Below, piece by piece: positions 7,660 to 15,940 of a stretch of DNA of 22,667 nt. The position numbers and the translations under genes were made by a program. The notes beneath the pieces are model-generated. The model saw nothing but the letters and a program-made list of their open reading frames with translations, made no database searches and was not told the DNA's origin. Position 1 is the first letter of the stretch. Each line of letters starts with the position of its first letter. Source of the stretch: an uncultured Lachnospiraceae bacterium (GTDB lineage: Bacteria > Bacillota > Clostridia > Lachnospirales > Lachnospiraceae); contig CADCQV010000365.1 in the NCBI GenBank assembly GCA_902803625.1, positions 1-22,667 on the forward strand. The letters run 5' to 3'.

Positions 7660-8433
7660 ATGATCTGTCCAAAGTGCGGAACAGAATACAGAGAGGGCTT
7701 TAATGAGTGCGCATACTGCCACATCCCTCTTGTGGAAAGCCTTGAAGAAGGGGTTGATCCCGAGGAGCTTTTGAAAAAATCCGAAAACAACGATCCCAAA
7801 GAAGTAGAGATCAGTCCGGAGGATTTTATTTCTCTTGCAAGAAGCCGCGGACTTTCGGACCGGGACATCCTAAATGCCATGGAGCTTGCTCCGGATACGG
7901 ATGAGGAGCGCACATTTATCCCAAAGCCCTACAGAAAAGCCTCCGACAGGGTGGAGGATCTCAGATCATCCGCTTACACCCTTCTTATCGTGGGTGTTCT
8001 CGGGCTTATTGCGGTATTTCTTATATACATAGGCGCGATTCCGGTCTTCTTCGCCGGAGCCGGCAAATACGTGGTGATCTCCACTATGGGCGGATTATTT
8101 GTCCTGTTCTTCTGTCTGGGTATAAATTCCTTAAGGAAAATAAAGCCCCTTACGGAGGAGGCCGAGAGGGAAGAAAAGAAGATAGACGAAATACGTAGGT
8201 TTTTCTTTGATGCCTATACGGCTGAGACCCTTGACAGGGAGGCGCTGGGGAGCGACAGGGATGATGTCAATTCCTATTTTCTCAGATCCGCTTTTATCAA
8301 AAAGACCTTAAATGACAGGTTTATGGATCTCGATCCATCTTTTCTTGATTATATAAGCGATAAGCTGTATAACGAGATGTTTGAACCGGAGGAGAAGAGC
8401 CCATCCCCGGAGGAGGAGAATGGAGAGAATTGA
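7660..8433 (+). CDS. Zinc-ribbon protein with two membrane segments, function unknown
   Basis: I do not recognise a characterised function. The 257-residue protein begins with a zinc ribbon: Cys3, Cys6, Cys17 and Cys20 (CPKC...CAYC). An acidic linker (about 25-100) contains a DFISLARSRGLSDRDI helix. Two membrane segments follow at about 105-127 and 136-157, joined by a short loop. A charged, probably coiled-coil cytoplasmic tail (about 158-257) ends in a Glu/Pro-rich stretch. The topology suggests both ends are cytoplasmic. The start has ATGAGGA upstream. The 3' end overlaps rlmH by 14 bases and carries that gene's ribosome binding site, so the two are probably co-expressed. Similar zinc-ribbon proteins are common next to rlmH in Lachnospiraceae by my recollection, which I could not check. 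Confidence 0.8.
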   Translation: MICPKCGTEYREGFNECAYCHIPLVESLEEGVDPEELLKKSENNDPKEVEISPEDFISLARSRGLSDRDILNAMELAPDTDEERTFIPKPYRKASDRVEDLRSSAYTLLIVGVLGLIAVFLIYIGAIPVFFAGAGKYVVISTMGGLFVLFFCLGINSLRKIKPLTEEAEREEKKIDEIRRFFFDAYTAETLDREALGSDRDDVNSYFLRSAFIKKTLNDRFMDLDPSFLDYISDKLYNEMFEPEEKSPSPEEENGEN

Positions 8434-8866
8434 TATTCTCGCAGCCGGAAAGATAAGAGAAAGCTACTATCGTGACGCGATGGCCGAATATGGGAAACGG
8501 CTGTCGCGTTACGTTAAGTTAAATCTGATTGAGGTGGCGGACGGACCGGACAAAAAGGCGGAAGGAAGCCGGATGCTTGAAAGGCTGCCGGAAGATGCTT
8601 ATATAATAACACTTGAAATCAACGGGAAAGCATTGTCAAGTGAGGAACTCTCACAAAAGATTTCAGAGCTTGAAAACAGCGGAAGAAGCAGGATCGTATT
8701 TATAATAGGAGGTCCCGACGGTCTTCACAGTGATGTACTGGCAAGATCGGATTTTTCTCTGAGCTTTTCTAAGATGACCTTTCCCCATCCCCTGATGAGG
8801 GTGATCCTGATGGAGCAGATCTACAGGGCATACCGGATAATGAAGGGTGAACCATATCATAAATAA
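8420..8866 (+). CDS. rlmH: 23S rRNA (pseudouridine1915-N3)-methyltransferase
   Basis: The 148-residue SPOUT-family enzyme methylates pseudouridine 1915 in helix 69 of 23S rRNA, using S-adenosylmethionine. The AdoMet-binding knot is visible as FIIGGPDGLHSDV and the C-terminus EQIYRAYRIMKGEPYHK, with its terminal Tyr-His-Lys, is diagnostic. The N-terminus MERIDILAAGKIRESYYRDA also matches. The reading frame is open further upstream, but the ATG at 8420 is preferred because AGGAGGAG lies 3-9 bases before it and the family starts at this point. It overlaps the preceding gene by 14 bases and may overlap the following phoH start. Confidence 0.95.
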   Translation: MERIDILAAGKIRESYYRDAMAEYGKRLSRYVKLNLIEVADGPDKKAEGSRMLERLPEDAYIITLEINGKALSSEELSQKISELENSGRSRIVFIIGGPDGLHSDVLARSDFSLSFSKMTFPHPLMRVILMEQIYRAYRIMKGEPYHK

Positions 8867-9878
8867 TATGAACAGAGTTATCAGTGATGTTTCGGCTGAC
8901 GATATTAAGAACGTATTCGGACAGTTTGATATATTTGCAAAGAAGATAGAGAGGGAGTTCGGGAGCGAGGTCACTCTAAGAAACGGTGAGATCCATATTT
9001 CCGGCGGTGAAAAGAGTAGCGCCTCCACGAAGAATGTGCTTGATTCACTGATCAGGCTTTCCCGCAGGGGAAATATCATTGAAGAACAGAATGTTGATTA
9101 TATAATGGCTCTTGAAAAAGAAAACAGTACAGCTATGATGGATGCTCTTTCAGACGGAAGCATTATCTGCCATACGGTGCAGGGCCGTCCCGTAAAGCCG
9201 AAAACCCTTGGACAGAAGGAATATACCGATGCCATCAGGGACAAAATGATAGTTTTCGGAATAGGGCCGGCAGGCACCGGGAAAACCTATCTTGCAATGG
9301 CAATGGCCATAACTGCGTTCAAAAATGAAGAGGTGGGACGTATAATACTTACCCGTCCTGCTATTGAAGCCGGTGAGAAGCTGGGCTTTCTTCCCGGGGA
9401 TCTGCAGAGCAAGGTGGATCCTTATTTAAGGCCGCTGTATGATGCCCTGTATCAGATAATGGGTGCCGAGTCATTCCAGAAGAATATGGAAAAGGGGCTT
9501 ATCGAGGTGGCGCCTCTTGCCTATATGAGAGGGCGGACACTGGATAATGCTTATATTATCCTGGATGAAGCACAGAATACGACTCCCGCACAGATGAAAA
9601 TGTTTCTCACGCGTATAGGCTTCGGCTCCAAGGTGGTGATAACAGGAGACAAGACCCAGAAGGATCTCTCAAGCGGTGCGGTTTCGGGTCTTGATACTGC
9701 GGAAAGGGTACTGAAAAAGATCGATGATATCGCTTTTATTTACCTGAGCGCCCTTGATGTGGTGCGTCATCCCCTTGTACAGAAGATAGTCAAGGCCTAC
9801 GAGGATTTTGAAAATAAAGTACCGGGTTCCGGAGATTTAAGGAGAAAACCCTTTGACAGAAGAAAGAACAGAAGATAA
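8847..9878 (+). CDS. phoH: PhoH-like P-loop ATPase
   Basis: The 343-residue protein belongs to the PhoH/YbeZ family of cytoplasmic P-loop NTPases, thought to act with the endoribonuclease YbeY in rRNA processing. An N-terminal domain (VFGQFDIFAKKIEREFG) is followed by the PhoH core. Walker A is GPAGTGKT (140-147, counted from the GTG start), Walker B is YIILDEAQN (236-244), and TRPAIEAGEKLGFLPGD and VVITGDKTQ are family motifs. Two starts are possible: GTG at 8847, overlapping rlmH by 20 bases, or ATG at 8868 just after it, which fits the family N-terminus better; neither has a strong ribosome binding site. The basic C-terminus carries the next gene's AAGGAG site. The order phoH - yqfF-like - ybeY supports the assignment. 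Confidence 0.93.
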   Translation: MNHIINNMNRVISDVSADDIKNVFGQFDIFAKKIEREFGSEVTLRNGEIHISGGEKSSASTKNVLDSLIRLSRRGNIIEEQNVDYIMALEKENSTAMMDALSDGSIICHTVQGRPVKPKTLGQKEYTDAIRDKMIVFGIGPAGTGKTYLAMAMAITAFKNEEVGRIILTRPAIEAGEKLGFLPGDLQSKVDPYLRPLYDALYQIMGAESFQKNMEKGLIEVAPLAYMRGRTLDNAYIILDEAQNTTPAQMKMFLTRIGFGSKVVITGDKTQKDLSSGAVSGLDTAERVLKKIDDIAFIYLSALDVVRHPLVQKIVKAYEDFENKVPGSGDLRRKPFDRRKNRR

Positions 9879-11043
9879 GGGATCGAAAACGGCAGCGCTT
9901 ACGCTGATGATCTTTATTCCCGTAATCGGAACCGGTGGAACGGCCATTGTTTCCTACTTCCGCTTCTTTTCGATACAGGAAGTCATATTAAATACCATAA
10001 TCGCGGCGGGACTCTGCATAGTAGCGGAAATGCCCCTGAAGAGACTGACCATTGACAGTAAGGGAGTGATCTATTTTGTGTACTCCTACCTTTCGGGGCT
10101 GCTTCTTGCAGTGTTGTCCGGCTTCTGCTATGAATTCATACTCCCACTCGCGGCTCCCGCTGTCCTTATCGGAATACTGGGAGGAACGCCGGCCGGATCA
10201 TCGGCCCTCTTACTCTTTACGGGGATCTCTACACTGGTTCTTTATGAAAGCGGCCTTTATTTTTTCATGATGTATTTAATAGGCTATATCCTTTTGATGT
10301 TCTATACCCTGGAGCGGGAGGTGTCGCTTCTGACGGCGGTATTCACATCACTTGCGGTGGGTGTGCCTGCCTTCTATGCCTGCAGTATTCTCTCAAGGGC
10401 AAGGCTTGCCCCGGAAAACATCGTTTTTCCCCTTGTGGGACTTCTCCTTGATTTCATCGTAATCCTCATAATGCGGCCGAAAATTTATACAAATGTCATT
10501 GACCGCCGTGAAAACTTCATAAACAGCATACTGGATCCGGAATACGAGCTTTTGCAGAAGCTGAAGAAGGATAACAGGAAGGAATATGATAAGATGGTCC
10601 ATTCCGTCCATATCGCAAGTATTCTGATGGAAAGAATGGGACTTCAGCGAGTAAAGCTTCTCGGCACCGGATACTACTGCAGGATAGGTGTTCTACGTGG
10701 TGAAAACAGCAATATTGCGGAAAAATCCCTGGCACTGATACATGAGAGGGATTTCCCCAAAGTTATATCAGACGGTATACTGGAATACTACGGCATCGGC
10801 AGCACGCGTCACTCGAGGGAGAGCGGAACCCTGCTTATCGTAAACAGTCTGATAACCATGATCTATGACTTTAAGCACAGGCACAAGGGGAAAAAGGCTG
10901 ATTACAATATCATGATAACCAGCGTTATGAAAAGAATAACCGCTGAAAAAAGCATATTGCAGTCGGATCTATCCCTTAATGATATTAATGTGATCTCTGA
11001 AACCTTAAGAAAACAGGCGTTCTACTATGACTTTATACTTTGA
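9853..11043 (+). CDS. Shortened PgpH/YqfF-like membrane protein with degenerate HD domain
   Basis: The gene occupies the place normally held by pgpH/yqfF, the membrane HD phosphodiesterase that degrades c-di-AMP, between phoH and ybeY. The 396-residue product has about six or seven membrane segments in residues 13-207 followed by a soluble domain. DPEYELLQKLKK...MVHS aligns with the family pattern before its His motif, and GTGYYCRIGV aligns with the usual GAYYHDIGK, so the His-Asp pair is Cys276-Arg277. Later, ILEYYGIGST aligns with the usual IxQHHGTT, so HisHis is TyrTyr. The long extracellular N-terminal domain of YqfF (about 700 residues in total) is missing. Start is TTG with AAGGAG eight bases upstream, overlapping phoH by 26 bases; it overlaps ybeY by 17. 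Catalysis is probably lost; a sensing or structural role is a guess. Confidence 0.8.
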   Translation: MTEERTEDKGSKTAALTLMIFIPVIGTGGTAIVSYFRFFSIQEVILNTIIAAGLCIVAEMPLKRLTIDSKGVIYFVYSYLSGLLLAVLSGFCYEFILPLAAPAVLIGILGGTPAGSSALLLFTGISTLVLYESGLYFFMMYLIGYILLMFYTLEREVSLLTAVFTSLAVGVPAFYACSILSRARLAPENIVFPLVGLLLDFIVILIMRPKIYTNVIDRRENFINSILDPEYELLQKLKKDNRKEYDKMVHSVHIASILMERMGLQRVKLLGTGYYCRIGVLRGENSNIAEKSLALIHERDFPKVISDGILEYYGIGSTRHSRESGTLLIVNSLITMIYDFKHRHKGKKADYNIMITSVMKRITAEKSILQSDLSLNDINVISETLRKQAFYYDFIL

Positions 11044-11518
11044 TTCGCAAACAGAGCTTAGTCTGCCGGACTTTTCCTGTGAAGAGCTTTTCCGCTCGGT
11101 TGCGGAAAAGGTTCTTTCAACGGAGGGCTGTCCCTTTGAATGTGAGATCAGTCTTTCACTGGTGGGGCCGGAGAAAATAAGGGAGCTTAACCGTGAATTC
11201 AGGGGAATAGATAAAGTAACGGATGTTCTCTCTTTTCCCTTTCTGGAATTTGAGACTCCCGGGGTTTTTGAGGATGTGGATGAAAGCTCCTTTAATCCTG
11301 AAAATAATGAGCTTATGCTGGGGGATATAGTGATCTGCCTTGACAGGGCTTCTTCCCAGGCAGAGGAGTACGGTCACTCACTTAAACGGGAATTGGCTTT
11401 TCTAATCGCCCACAGTATGTTACACTTACTTGGATTTGATCATGAGGAAAAGGAGGATGAGCGCCTGATGACGGATAAACAGGAGAAGGCGCTTTCATCG
11501 CTTGGTATAGAAAGATAA
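11027..11518 (+). CDS. ybeY: Endoribonuclease YbeY (rRNA maturation factor)
   Basis: The 163-residue metalloprotein is required for 16S rRNA 3'-end processing and ribosome quality control. The zinc site is H129-SMLH133-LLGFD-H139, the UPF0054 signature; the usual HG start of the motif is HS here. The upstream FRGIDKVTDVLSFPF and LGDIVICLDRA motifs are also family hallmarks. Length is typical. Its start lies 17 bases inside the preceding gene, and one base separates its stop from the next start, so it is translated from a common message with phoH and the membrane protein, its known functional neighbour being PhoH. Confidence 0.95.
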   Translation: MTLYFDSQTELSLPDFSCEELFRSVAEKVLSTEGCPFECEISLSLVGPEKIRELNREFRGIDKVTDVLSFPFLEFETPGVFEDVDESSFNPENNELMLGDIVICLDRASSQAEEYGHSLKRELAFLIAHSMLHLLGFDHEEKEDERLMTDKQEKALSSLGIER

Positions 11519-11519
11519 G

Positions 11520-12725
11520 ATGGTTAATAAAAGATTTCTAAGTTTAGTTCTTGTTGCAGCAGTCCTTTCAAGTCTCATTTTTTCTTCCTGCGGGGGAGGC
11601 ACGGCGAAAAAGGACTTATCCCCGGAGAACGGGGTTGAAAACGGTTCGGAGGAGGTTTCCGATATAAATGCCTATTCGGATTTCCAGGCGGAGACCGAGT
11701 CCACGGTATCCGCGGAGTCTGTGGTGAATCCAAGCGGACTTATCGCGGAGTATGACCACAGCTCTTCCTACGGGATGCCGAGAGAAGAGAAGGACGGGTA
11801 TATCAGAAGCTATTTGAGCGGCAAACTTGTTCCGAAGGAGATCGGGGAACGCCGTCCCATAGCCGTTATGCTGAATAATATCGAGGATGCACAGCCGATG
11901 AGCGGCACTTCCATGGCCGATGTGCTCTACGAGTGCGTGGTTGAAGGGTCTCTTACCCGTATGATGGGCATTTTCGAGAATTACGACGAGCTTCAGAAGA
12001 TCGGCTCCGTCCGTTCCTGCAGGAATTATTTCGTTTATTATGCCCTGGAATTTGACGCGATCTACTGTCATTACGGGCAGTCGGCATATGCAATGCCCTT
12101 ACTGGAGCAGGATTTTGTCGATAACCTGAGCGGGCTTTCCAGTGAAGGGGATACGGTTTTTTACCGGACCACAGACAGGGTGGCACCGCACAATGCCTAT
12201 GCTTCCGCAAAGGGGGTTAAGAAGGGCATTGAGATCAAAGGTTATGACAATAATTACAGCAGTAATTATAAGGGAAAGTTCACCTTTGCGCTTGACGGAG
12301 AGATCATAGTGCCTGATTCGCCGGATGCCTATGAAGCGACCCATGTCGAACCCGGCTATCTTATAAACAAGCCCTGGTTTGATTACAATCCCAAAGACTC
12401 TAAGTATTACAGGTTTGAGTACGGTGAGGAACAGATTGATGCCGAGAACAAGGAGCAGCTTGCGGTAGACAATATCATCCTTCAGTATTCCTCCTGGGAG
12501 GTTGTGGATGAGAAGGGCTACCTGGGCTTCGACTGTCATTCCGGCGGGAAGATGACCTACATTACCCATGGAATGGCCCGTGACGGCACCTGGATACGTT
12601 TTGACGGCGATACGGGCTCTGTAAGGTACTTCGACAACACCGGAAAAGAAATAGTCATGAATCAGGGTAAAACCTGGGTTCTTATCATTCAGGATACCGA
12701 GGCCGACAAGGTTGTGATCAAGTAG
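11520..12725 (+). CDS. DUF3048 (YerB-like) lipoprotein
   Basis: The 401-residue product starts with a lipoprotein signal peptide (KR, a hydrophobic core, then FSSC with Cys24 as probable lipidation site), a low-complexity acidic linker (about 30-75), and the DUF3048 region (about 105-395). The core motifs RPIAVMLNNIEDAQPMSG, YECVVEGSLTRMMGIF, GSVRSCRNYF and APHNAYAS are typical of the family, whose B. subtilis member is YerB. The function is not established. It should sit on the outer face of the membrane. The start follows the ybeY stop directly, with AAAGATAAG upstream, so it belongs to the same transcription unit; the downstream flippase starts seven bases after its stop. Confidence 0.9.
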   Translation: MVNKRFLSLVLVAAVLSSLIFSSCGGGTAKKDLSPENGVENGSEEVSDINAYSDFQAETESTVSAESVVNPSGLIAEYDHSSSYGMPREEKDGYIRSYLSGKLVPKEIGERRPIAVMLNNIEDAQPMSGTSMADVLYECVVEGSLTRMMGIFENYDELQKIGSVRSCRNYFVYYALEFDAIYCHYGQSAYAMPLLEQDFVDNLSGLSSEGDTVFYRTTDRVAPHNAYASAKGVKKGIEIKGYDNNYSSNYKGKFTFALDGEIIVPDSPDAYEATHVEPGYLINKPWFDYNPKDSKYYRFEYGEEQIDAENKEQLAVDNIILQYSSWEVVDEKGYLGFDCHSGGKMTYITHGMARDGTWIRFDGDTGSVRYFDNTGKEIVMNQGKTWVLIIQDTEADKVVIK

Positions 12726-12732
12726 AGAATTA

Positions 12733-14382
12733 ATGGCTTCCAGAAAACGAAAAAGTCATAATTTCATAATACAGGGCGGTATTCTCGCCATTGCCGGGAT
12801 AATTACAAGGATCATCGGTCTTTTTTACAGGGTCCCGGTTACCAATATAATCGGTGACGAGGGCAACGGTTATTACGCGGCGGCCTATCAGATCTATAAT
12901 ATTATGCTCCTTATTTCCTCCTACAGCCTTCCCCTTGCGATATCAAAGGTTGTTTCCGCCCGATATTCAAAGGAGGAATTCATTAATGCCAGACGTGTTT
13001 TCCATGGTGGACTGATCTTTGCCTTTATTTCAGGCTCGGTGGTCTGCCTTGCGGTTTTTTTCGGTGCGGAGTTTTTCGCGGGCACCCTTATGAGTGAGCC
13101 GAGAAGCGCCATTGCACTCCGTATCTTTGCCCCGACCCTTCTTATAGTTGCGATTATGGGCGTCTTACGCGGGTATTTCCAGGGTATGGGCACCATGATC
13201 CCCACAGCTGTTTCCCAGATAATCGAGCAGATTGTGAATGCGGTTGTCAGCATACTGGCGGCTTCCGCCTTTTTTTCATACGGAAAGAGGGTGGCGGCCC
13301 TTCTTTCCAATAACAGCTATGCCCCCGCCTACGGAGCTGCCGGAAGTACCCTTGGGACCAGCATGGGGGCTCTTGCCGGGCTTATTGTTCTTATTTTTAT
13401 TCTTCTTCTCATTAATACCGCCATGAAGAGAGAGCATCTTTTCAGGGACGACAACCATCAGAACGAAATGATGGGGAATATTATAAGGATTATAATAATA
13501 ACAGCTGTTCCCGTCATCTTAAGTACTGCTATCTACAATATTTCCGATGTGCTGGATAACGGTATCTTTAATAAGCTTATGTCGCTTAAGGGGCATTCAG
13601 TCGAAAAAACAAAAATATGGGGTATTTATTCCGGTAAGTACAGGCTTCTCATTAATGTTCCGGTGGCCTTTGCCAATGCCATGTGCTCATCCACCGTGCC
13701 GACCCTTTCGGCCTGTATGGCTTCAGACAATATCCGGGGGGCAAAGAGGAAGATCTTTTCCGCCATGCGTTTCACTATGCTGATTGCCTTTCCCTGTACC
13801 GCCGGTTTTATCGTTCTTTCCAAGCCCATTCTTTCTATGCTCTTTACCGGGGATGTGGAGCTTGCCGCAAAGATGCTGTCCGTCGGCGCGGTCACGATCA
13901 TCTTTACCTCCATTTCCACCCTGAGTAACGGTATTCTGCAGGGAATCAACCATCTGGAGGTGCCGGTCAGGCATTCCGCGATTGCTCTTATTATCCATCT
14001 TGCGGCTCTGTATGTGATGATGGAGAAATTTGATATGGAGATTTACGGCGTGATTTTTTCTGCCCTTATCTTTTCCGTCCTTATGTGTATAATGAACCAG
14101 TTTTCCATCAGGAGATATCTCCACTACAAGCAGGAAATGGTTCGTACCTTCTTTATTCCGGCCATCGCCTCCACTGTGATGGGGATAGTGGTCTTTGCTT
14201 TGTACAGGCTGTTTTCCTTCTTCACCGGCAATATTATCAGCGTACTTCTGTCCATATTTTTCGGGGCTATGGTTTATTTTGTTTCCATACTGAAGCTTAG
14301 GGGTATCAGAAAGGAAGAGCTTTACGAAGTGCCCGGCGGCACTGCGTTTGTTAAAATAGCTAAGGCTCTGAAGGTGCTTTGA
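12733..14382 (+). CDS. MurJ/SpoVB-type polysaccharide or lipid II flippase
   Basis: The 549-residue integral membrane protein belongs to the MOP superfamily (polysaccharide transport / MviN group). Around fourteen hydrophobic segments are spread over the whole length. The N-terminus (FIIQGGILAIAGIITRIIG, FYRVPVTNIIGDEGNGYY, AAYQIYNIMLLISSYSLP) is close to SpoVB/YtgP proteins of Firmicutes, which flip lipid-linked cell-wall precursors across the membrane. It follows a cell-surface lipoprotein and is coupled to a flavoprotein gene by a four-base TTGA overlap. Whether it moves lipid II, serves sporulation, or exports another polysaccharide cannot be told from sequence. Confidence 0.88.
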   Translation: MASRKRKSHNFIIQGGILAIAGIITRIIGLFYRVPVTNIIGDEGNGYYAAAYQIYNIMLLISSYSLPLAISKVVSARYSKEEFINARRVFHGGLIFAFISGSVVCLAVFFGAEFFAGTLMSEPRSAIALRIFAPTLLIVAIMGVLRGYFQGMGTMIPTAVSQIIEQIVNAVVSILAASAFFSYGKRVAALLSNNSYAPAYGAAGSTLGTSMGALAGLIVLIFILLLINTAMKREHLFRDDNHQNEMMGNIIRIIIITAVPVILSTAIYNISDVLDNGIFNKLMSLKGHSVEKTKIWGIYSGKYRLLINVPVAFANAMCSSTVPTLSACMASDNIRGAKRKIFSAMRFTMLIAFPCTAGFIVLSKPILSMLFTGDVELAAKMLSVGAVTIIFTSISTLSNGILQGINHLEVPVRHSAIALIIHLAALYVMMEKFDMEIYGVIFSALIFSVLMCIMNQFSIRRYLHYKQEMVRTFFIPAIASTVMGIVVFALYRLFSFFTGNIISVLLSIFFGAMVYFVSILKLRGIRKEELYEVPGGTAFVKIAKALKVL

Positions 14383-15644
14383 TCTTGAAGAATATCGCTG
14401 TTATCGGTGCCGGAGCCTCCGGAATGATGGCTGCCATCGCTGCTTCCGGGAACTCACGGGTTTCCCTCTTTGATAAAAATGATTTTCCCGGCCGGAAGCT
14501 TTTGCAGACCGGTAACGGAAAGTGTAATTTCTTAAATGAATCGGATCCCGCTCCCCATTTCCGGGGCAGTCTTTCTGATTCGGGCATTGTTTCCGATATT
14601 TTCGCTCGCTATGACAGGGATCATATCCTTAAGCTTTTTTCTTCCTTCGGACTCCTTTTCCACATTAAAAACGGGGGGTATTATCCCCGCTCGGATTCTG
14701 CCGCTTCGGTTAATGACATTCTGATCGATGCCCTGAAGGAGCGCCATGTGGCTTTTCACCCACGGGTGCAGGTTAAAGGCATTGATAAGAAGGGGGAGCT
14801 TTTCTTTCTGGATCTTTTTCACCTGAATAACAATAAAAGATCGAAGGATGAGACTCCTTTTGATGCGGTTATAGTTGCTACCGGCGGAAAGGCTGCCCCT
14901 AAGACCGGTTCTACAGGAGATGGCTATTATTTTGCGGAGAAATTCGCTCTTTCCGTTGCCCGGCCTCTTCCGGCTCTTACGAGGTTATTATCTCCGGATC
15001 CGTTTTTTAACGATAATACAGTCAGAGCCCTTGTTTCCGTTAAGCTTTTTATTGATGATTCCTTTGCAGCTTCTTCTACAGGTGAGCTGCAGATCAATGC
15101 CGGAGGTCCTTCCGGTATCTGTATCTTTGATCTTTCCGGGAGAGCTGCCAGAGCCCTTAAAGAGGAGAGAAGCTGTTATATTTCCATTGATTTTCTGCCG
15201 GAGTTTGATGATGCTTTTGTTTTTTCACTTTTGAATAACAGGGTCGGCCGTATTAAGGAGGAGGATCCTCCGACTGCTCTGTTTACCGGGATCTTTTCGG
15301 AGAGACTCTCCGTTAATATCTGTGAGAAGCTTGAAAATCTTTTATTTAAGGGCAGAGCCTTTCACGGCATCCTGAATGACACTCTTATCCGTGACATTAC
15401 CAATTTAATAAAGAACATGCGTTTTGAAATCACGGGTACCGGTGAATTTGCTGTTTCCCAGGTGACCAGCGGCGGCATTACCGCGGACTGTCTGAATCCG
15501 GATCTTTCTGCGAAAAATGTGCCGGGGCTTTTTTTTACCGGTGAGTGTCTGGATGCGGACGGGGACTGCGGCGGCTTTAACCTCCACTTTGCCTGGGCGA
15601 GCGGCTTAACCGCGGGGCTGGCGGCAGCCGGGGCTGTGGGCTGA
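14379..15644 (+). CDS. HI0933/BaiN-family FAD-dependent oxidoreductase
   Basis: The 421-residue cytoplasmic flavoprotein matches the HI0933 (BaiN/RdsA) family. The N-terminal FAD motif is GAGASG (10-15), TGNGKCNFLN (44-53) is the family's conserved second motif, and the C-terminal FTGECLDADGDCGGFNLHFAWASGLTAG closes the FAD site. The middle insertion domain (about 190-340) is also typical. The substrate of most members is unknown; BaiN-type members reduce bile-acid intermediates in gut Clostridia, but nothing here ties this protein to that pathway. The start is TTG at 14379, overlapping the flippase stop (TTGA), with GAAGG upstream. By eye the gene is richer in T-ending codons than its upstream neighbours. 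Its last 19 bases before the stop are repeated after it. Confidence 0.88.
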   Translation: MILKNIAVIGAGASGMMAAIAASGNSRVSLFDKNDFPGRKLLQTGNGKCNFLNESDPAPHFRGSLSDSGIVSDIFARYDRDHILKLFSSFGLLFHIKNGGYYPRSDSAASVNDILIDALKERHVAFHPRVQVKGIDKKGELFFLDLFHLNNNKRSKDETPFDAVIVATGGKAAPKTGSTGDGYYFAEKFALSVARPLPALTRLLSPDPFFNDNTVRALVSVKLFIDDSFAASSTGELQINAGGPSGICIFDLSGRAARALKEERSCYISIDFLPEFDDAFVFSLLNNRVGRIKEEDPPTALFTGIFSERLSVNICEKLENLLFKGRAFHGILNDTLIRDITNLIKNMRFEITGTGEFAVSQVTSGGITADCLNPDLSAKNVPGLFFTGECLDADGDCGGFNLHFAWASGLTAGLAAAGAVG

Positions 15645-15683
15645 GCCTGCCACAGGCGGGGTGTGCGGCAGCCGGGGCTGTGG
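15621..15683. repeat. Direct repeat of the flavoprotein gene's 3' end
   Basis: GCGGCAGCCGGGGCTGTGG occurs at 15621-15639, just before the stop codon, and again at 15665-15683, a spacing of 44 bases. Between them is a short hairpin, GCCTG-CCA-CAGGC (15645-15657). The second copy directly precedes the long palindrome at 15691. Confidence 0.85.
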
Positions 15684-15690
15684 TTTGTTT

Positions 15691-15868
15691 CTGAAATTCA
15701 GTCAGTATTTGCAATCAGATTACGCTCATTACCTTTGTTTTGTGCCGAAACATCTGGACGGTGCTCCGGAGAAAAAAGAGCGCTTTCTCCTTCGCACCGC
15801 CACGTTTCGGCCCAAAACTGCAGTCATTCGCTATTCAATCTGCCTTGCAAACACTGCCTGAATTTCAG
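15691..15868 (+). repeat. Long imperfect palindrome, copy A
   Basis: The 178 bases fold on themselves almost completely. Outer arms are CTGAAATTCAG (15691) and CTGAATTTCAG (ending 15868); then TTTGCAA and TTGCAAA; then GTTTTGTGCCGAAAC (15737-15751) opposite GTTTCGGCCCAAAAC (15804-15818); then GGTGC and GCACC; and CCGGAGAAA opposite TTTCTCC around a short AAAGAGCGC loop (centre near 15780). A second copy lies inverted at 18523-18709. The ten bases ACAGGCGGGG flank it at 15652-15661 and 15886-15895. With the short sequence on each side it fills the 296-bp gap between two flavoprotein genes; I see no gene in it. Confidence 0.85.
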
Positions 15869-15940
15869 GATTTACATGCACTCAGACAGGCGGGGATGGC
15901 GGTATCAGGGTTTTCGTAGCTTCGGGGGAGGAAATCGCAA

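Noticed and set aside
14379..15644. HI0933-family gene as horizontally acquired
   Set aside because: Codon use looks slightly more T-rich by eye, but the gene is coupled to the flippase by a four-base overlap and the difference was not measured.
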